Assembly (NCBI GenBank): GCA_964476515.1
Contig: CAYZAY010000094.1
Span: forward strand, 1-9,311
DNA from: JASMHC01 sp964476515
Lineage (GTDB): Bacteria > Pseudomonadota > Alphaproteobacteria > Rhodobacterales > Rhodobacteraceae
Length of the DNA: 9,311 nucleotides
Reading direction: 5' to 3'
This document shows, one piece after another, positions 7,035 to 9,311 of the stretch. The position numbers were made by a program, and so were the translations under genes. Every line of letters starts with the position of its first letter. Position 1 is the first letter of the stretch. A model generated the notes under the pieces. That model saw only the letters and a program-made list of their open reading frames with translations. It made no database searches and was not told the DNA's origin.

Positions 7035-8156
7035 CTAGGCATCTCTAAGTCCGACCGCCAACCACATACCCGATATGACCATAGCGATTGCGACAAACCA
7101 AAAGCCATACTCTGCTGCACCGCTTATGTCGGCTATGATGCCAATCGAAAGAGCGCCCGTTCCGTACCCTAAATCGCGCCAAAACCGGTAGACTCCTAGG
7201 CTCGACGCCCGCCAGATAGGATCTGAAAGATCTCCCACTGCAGCGATCAACGTTGGATATAATAGAGCCATCCCTACACCTGTCAGCGCAGCAGCAGCAA
7301 TCCACCCCTGCGTCGTATCCATCAAAACAAAGCCTAGCAGAGATATCCCACTTAACCACATCCCGAGCACGGCCGGATATTTGCGGCCAACACGATCAGA
7401 GAGCGGACCGGTCCAAAGTTGACTGGCGCCCCATACCCCGCCGTAAACACCTGTAATCAGACCTATTTGGGCGAAATTGACCCCTTTTCCGTAAAGGAAA
7501 ACAGGAACCAAAGTCCACATAGCAACATCAACGAACTTCTCTAGTGAACCAGCTTGAGAAAGCGCCATGAACCGTTTGTCCCTCCAGGAAACAAGGGTAA
7601 ACGCCTCCCATCCAGACAAGGGTTTTGAGCCATTTGCGCTTTTGGTGGCAAAATGTTTGGTTTCACCAAAAGCCAAAATTGCAGAAATCAACCCTCCAAG
7701 CACCACGATCGCATTGAACAACACCAGCGTCATTCGAGGATCATATCCAGCGGCCAACCAACCCGTCAGTGCACCGGCCAAGGCAACGCCTCCACATCCT
7801 GCAAATTCGTTAATACCGGTCGCTAATCCCCTTTGAGCGGACGGTACAATATCGTGCTTTGCGGTCACGGTCATCGACCATGCAAAGCCTTGATTGATTC
7901 CTAAAAGTACATTTGCCGCAACGATCCATCCCCACGACGGGGCAAGCCAAAGGATAACCGGAATTGGCAGTGCGAATATCCAACCCGCAATCAGAACCGG
8001 ACGACGACCAAATCGTTCTGACATTTGCCCCGAAAGGAAGTTCATCACACCTTTGACAAAACCAAAGCTAACAACGAAAGATAATAGAAGCGTCAGAGAG
8101 CCCGAGGCCAAACCGAATTCGCTTTCGGCAATCAAAGGCAAAACCGTTCTTTGCAC
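7035..8156 (-). CDS. MFS transporter, N-terminus missing (probable pseudogene)
   Basis: This is a major facilitator superfamily carrier of the inner membrane; the substrate is unknown. From GTG 8156 the frame gives 373 residues with about 11 hydrophobic helices. Motif A copies are at residues 43-52 (GQMSERFGRR) and 250-259 (GPLSDRVGRK), in loops 2-3 and 8-9. GINQGFAWSMTV and NEFAGCGGVALAG recall a group of drug- or metabolite-exporter-like MFS proteins. The frame starts inside what should be the first helix (GTIGVQRTVLPLIAE): only six codons separate GTG from a TAA at 8175-8177, and there is no ATG. The missing start appears in another frame just upstream. A GTG start with the weak GGGA site at 8165-8168 is possible but would give a carrier lacking most of helix 1. 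The gene is convergent with gatB and just downstream of bolA. Confidence 0.8.
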   Translation of the reverse strand: MQRTVLPLIAESEFGLASGSLTLLLSFVVSFGFVKGVMNFLSGQMSERFGRRPVLIAGWIFALPIPVILWLAPSWGWIVAANVLLGINQGFAWSMTVTAKHDIVPSAQRGLATGINEFAGCGGVALAGALTGWLAAGYDPRMTLVLFNAIVVLGGLISAILAFGETKHFATKSANGSKPLSGWEAFTLVSWRDKRFMALSQAGSLEKFVDVAMWTLVPVFLYGKGVNFAQIGLITGVYGGVWGASQLWTGPLSDRVGRKYPAVLGMWLSGISLLGFVLMDTTQGWIAAAALTGVGMALLYPTLIAAVGDLSDPIWRASSLGVYRFWRDLGYGTGALSIGIIADISGAAEYGFWFVAIAMVISGMWLAVGLRDA

Positions 8157-8221
8157 TCCAATGGTCCCGCATGATTAGCTGTCACATCTCAAATAAAGAA
8201 TGTATTCAAATTTGCAACCAT
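8157..8221 (-). pseudogene. Decayed 5' end of the MFS transporter gene
   Basis: In a different minus-strand frame, ATG 8221 (eight bases after the bolA stop) starts MVANLNTFFI, then TGA at 8189-8191, then DVTANHAG. At about 8165-8170 the sense continues in the transporter's frame as GTIGVQRTVLPLIAE. This suggests one nonsense codon plus a small deletion, perhaps loss of one G from a GGGG run or a slightly longer loss. The hydrophobic character and position fit a first MFS helix, but the assignment is inference because helix 1 is poorly conserved. Confidence 0.5.
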
Positions 8222-8229
8222 TGCCACAT

Positions 8230-8487
8230 TCAGCGGCTAATGGTGATCCCAATCGCGTGAATTCTGCCTGTCAAATCTTTTCCGAGTGCCGCGTAGATAG
8301 CTCTGTGCTGAGCAACGCGGGATTTTCCAACAAGGTCATCAACTTTGATCGTGATGTGAAAATGGCTCTCGCCGGACCCGTCATCGCCTGCGTGCCCCGC
8401 GTGACGGTGACTGTCATTTCTAATATTCAGCTCTTCAGGCGAAAAAGCGGCCTCAAGTCTGGATTTCATTTCCTGTTCAATTGACAT
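8230..8487 (-). CDS. bolA: BolA family protein
   Basis: BolA proteins pair with monothiol glutaredoxins to bind or deliver iron-sulfur clusters, and in some bacteria influence morphology and stress responses. The product is 85 residues, normal for the family. It has the core pattern FSPEELNIRNDSHRHAGH (15-32), the loop DDGSGESHFHITI, the helix-turn-helix-like GKSRVAQHRAIYAAL (54-68), and the C-terminal GRIHAIGI with invariant His77. The variable loop contains His but no Cys, so it belongs to the His-type cluster ligand group. It starts at ATG 8487; the ribosome site is weak (GGA four bases upstream). It is divergent from the J-domain gene with a 73-base spacer, and is upstream of the damaged MFS gene on the same strand, so the two may have formed one transcript. 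Confidence 0.93.
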   Translation of the reverse strand: MSIEQEMKSRLEAAFSPEELNIRNDSHRHAGHAGDDGSGESHFHITIKVDDLVGKSRVAQHRAIYAALGKDLTGRIHAIGITISR

Positions 8488-8560
8488 TTTTCCGACTCAG
8501 CCCCTTCAATCTTCTGCAAATAGCCTTAGACTGCACAGTCCGAGTCGAAAAGGTGTATCC
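8488..8560. promoter_or_regulatory. Shared divergent promoter region, bolA and J-domain gene
   Basis: This 73-base spacer must carry both start regions. It contains the dyad GACTG-CA-CAGTC at 8529-8540. A wider pair, CGACTC at 8493-8498 and GAGTCG at 8542-8547, is extended by T and A runs outside. Such nested symmetry is compatible with a regulator binding between divergent genes, but no known operator is matched. A clear sigma-70 promoter pair is not seen on either strand. Confidence 0.4.
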
Positions 8561-9187
8561 ATGAGCAAATCCGATCCGTTTGGTTTTGATATGTCAGTTT
8601 CTTCTGCAAAGAAGAAAAATCCGCGTGGTCGTCGGGGGATGACTGGTGCGTCCGAAACGTCAACGCGCGTCTGCCAAAAAGACGGCTGTGAAGAGCCTGG
8701 AAAGTTCCGCGCACCGCGTGCGCCGGACGTTCTGGATGACTTCCTGTGGTTCTGCAAAGACCACGTTCGGGAATATAACCTGAAATGGAACTTCTTTGAC
8801 GGCACGACCGAAGCTGAAATGAACGCCCAAATGTCCAAGGACAAAGTTTGGGAACGCGAAACCAAAAGCTTCCGTGATCCCGAAGCCAAAGCTTGGGCAC
8901 GATTGGGCATTGAAGACCCGCATCAGGTACTTGGTACGAATGCGACGCAAAACCCAGGCAAATCAAACGGCGATCAGACACGGCGTTTACCACCGACTGA
9001 ACGGCGTGCGATCGATATCCTGGAAGCCAAAGATCACTGGTCTAAAGCCGAAATCCGCAAAGCCTATAAGAAGCTAATCAAAGTGCTTCACCCCGACATG
9101 AACGGGGGCGACCGGTCACAGGAAGAACAGCTTCAAGAAGTTGTTTGGGCTTGGGACCAGATCAAAGAAAGCCGCAGCTTCAAGTAA
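8561..9187 (+). CDS. J-domain protein with N-terminal Cys/His cluster
   Basis: The product is 208 residues. The C-terminal J-domain (about 146-203) contains RKAYKKLIKVLHPDMNGGD with the HPD tripeptide at 177-179, which in DnaJ proteins stimulates the ATPase of an Hsp70 partner. It lacks the G/F-rich, zinc-finger and substrate domains of true DnaJ, so it is a type III J-protein, and the symbol dnaJ would be misleading. The N-terminal part has CQKDGC (38-43) and WFCKDH (63-68), giving Cys38, Cys43, Cys65 and His68, a possible zinc site. Residues 1-30 are basic and low in complexity. It is divergent from bolA. In related Rhodobacteraceae I recall this gene lying between bolA and cobS, but cobS is not visible here. 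No membrane segment is present. Confidence 0.9.
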   Translation: MSKSDPFGFDMSVSSAKKKNPRGRRGMTGASETSTRVCQKDGCEEPGKFRAPRAPDVLDDFLWFCKDHVREYNLKWNFFDGTTEAEMNAQMSKDKVWERETKSFRDPEAKAWARLGIEDPHQVLGTNATQNPGKSNGDQTRRLPPTERRAIDILEAKDHWSKAEIRKAYKKLIKVLHPDMNGGDRSQEEQLQEVVWAWDQIKESRSFK

Positions 9188-9207
9188 CCCGAGACATTGG
9201 GTTACTT
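9182..9207 (+). terminator. Hairpin at the end of the J-domain gene
   Basis: AAGTAACCC (9182-9190) pairs perfectly with GGGTTACTT (9199-9207) over 9 base pairs with an 8-base loop. The gene's TAA stop (9185-9187) lies in the left arm. Only a poor T-tract follows, so it is a weak or Rho-assisted terminator candidate rather than a textbook one. Confidence 0.5.
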
Positions 9208-9311
9208 AACCACGATTGTTCAATTATCTTAATTACTTGCCTGTTTCATCAGCTGCTACTGGTTATCTGAATGCAATCCGCAGGATTTCCTGATCAGAAC
9301 CTTCACCCCCA
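9208..9311. other. Intergenic tail with overlapping short dyads
   Basis: No gene is recognised in the last 104 bases. Around 9275-9297 three short symmetries overlap: AATCC/GGATT (9275-9279, 9283-9287), CAGGA/TCCTG (9281-9285, 9288-9292) and CTGATCAG (9290-9297). They may be part of the control region of the next gene or chance. The next gene would lie outside the window. Confidence 0.35.

Noticed and set aside
8506..8993. Minus-strand open frames of 134 and 155 codons opposite the J-domain gene
   Set aside because: They are antisense shadows; the plus strand carries the HPD J-domain.
1..9311. CRISPR array, tRNA or rRNA genes, toxin-antitoxin or defence system, prophage genes
   Set aside because: I found no regularly spaced repeats, no tRNA cloverleaf signature, and no genes of these types on either strand.

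Overview
The window looks like a chromosomal segment of an alphaproteobacterium of the Rhodobacteraceae (Roseobacter group). The aminopeptidase N, GatB, BolA and J-domain proteins all read like that family, GC content is moderate, and start codons are preceded by GGAG-type ribosome sites. The IS end and two damaged genes suggest a genome with active insertion sequences and gene decay, as in Octadecabacter-like roseobacters. The genus is a guess.

Layout. Bases 1-54 are the outer end of an insertion sequence, probably IS5 family. A stretch of about 80 bases at roughly 30% GC (55-134) follows. Then comes a broken, minus-strand 5' part of glcB (malate synthase G), with an in-frame amber stop and no 3' two-thirds. 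Divergent from it is pepN (1002-3551), which overlaps by 4 bases a small two-helix membrane protein gene (3548-3979). A 431-residue protein of unknown function follows (4105-5400). Next is gatB (5470-6984), the B subunit of the Asp/Glu-tRNA amidotransferase, whose leader carries a 12-bp hairpin. Convergent to gatB on the minus strand are an MFS transporter gene (7035-8156) that has lost its normal start and first membrane helix, and bolA (8230-8487). Divergent from bolA is a J-domain protein gene (8561-9187), followed by a weak hairpin and about 100 bases with no recognised gene.

Function. The intact genes are housekeeping: peptide turnover (pepN), indirect aminoacylation for translation (gatB), iron-sulfur/redox handling (bolA) and a co-chaperone-like protein. 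The two damaged genes are accessory metabolic or transport functions: glyoxylate use by GlcB and export or uptake by the MFS protein. I see no phage, CRISPR, toxin-antitoxin, defence or biosynthetic system. The most interesting items are the decay of glcB next to an IS end, the disrupted MFS start, the gatB leader hairpin, the uncharacterised 431-residue protein, and a Cys/His cluster in the J-domain protein.
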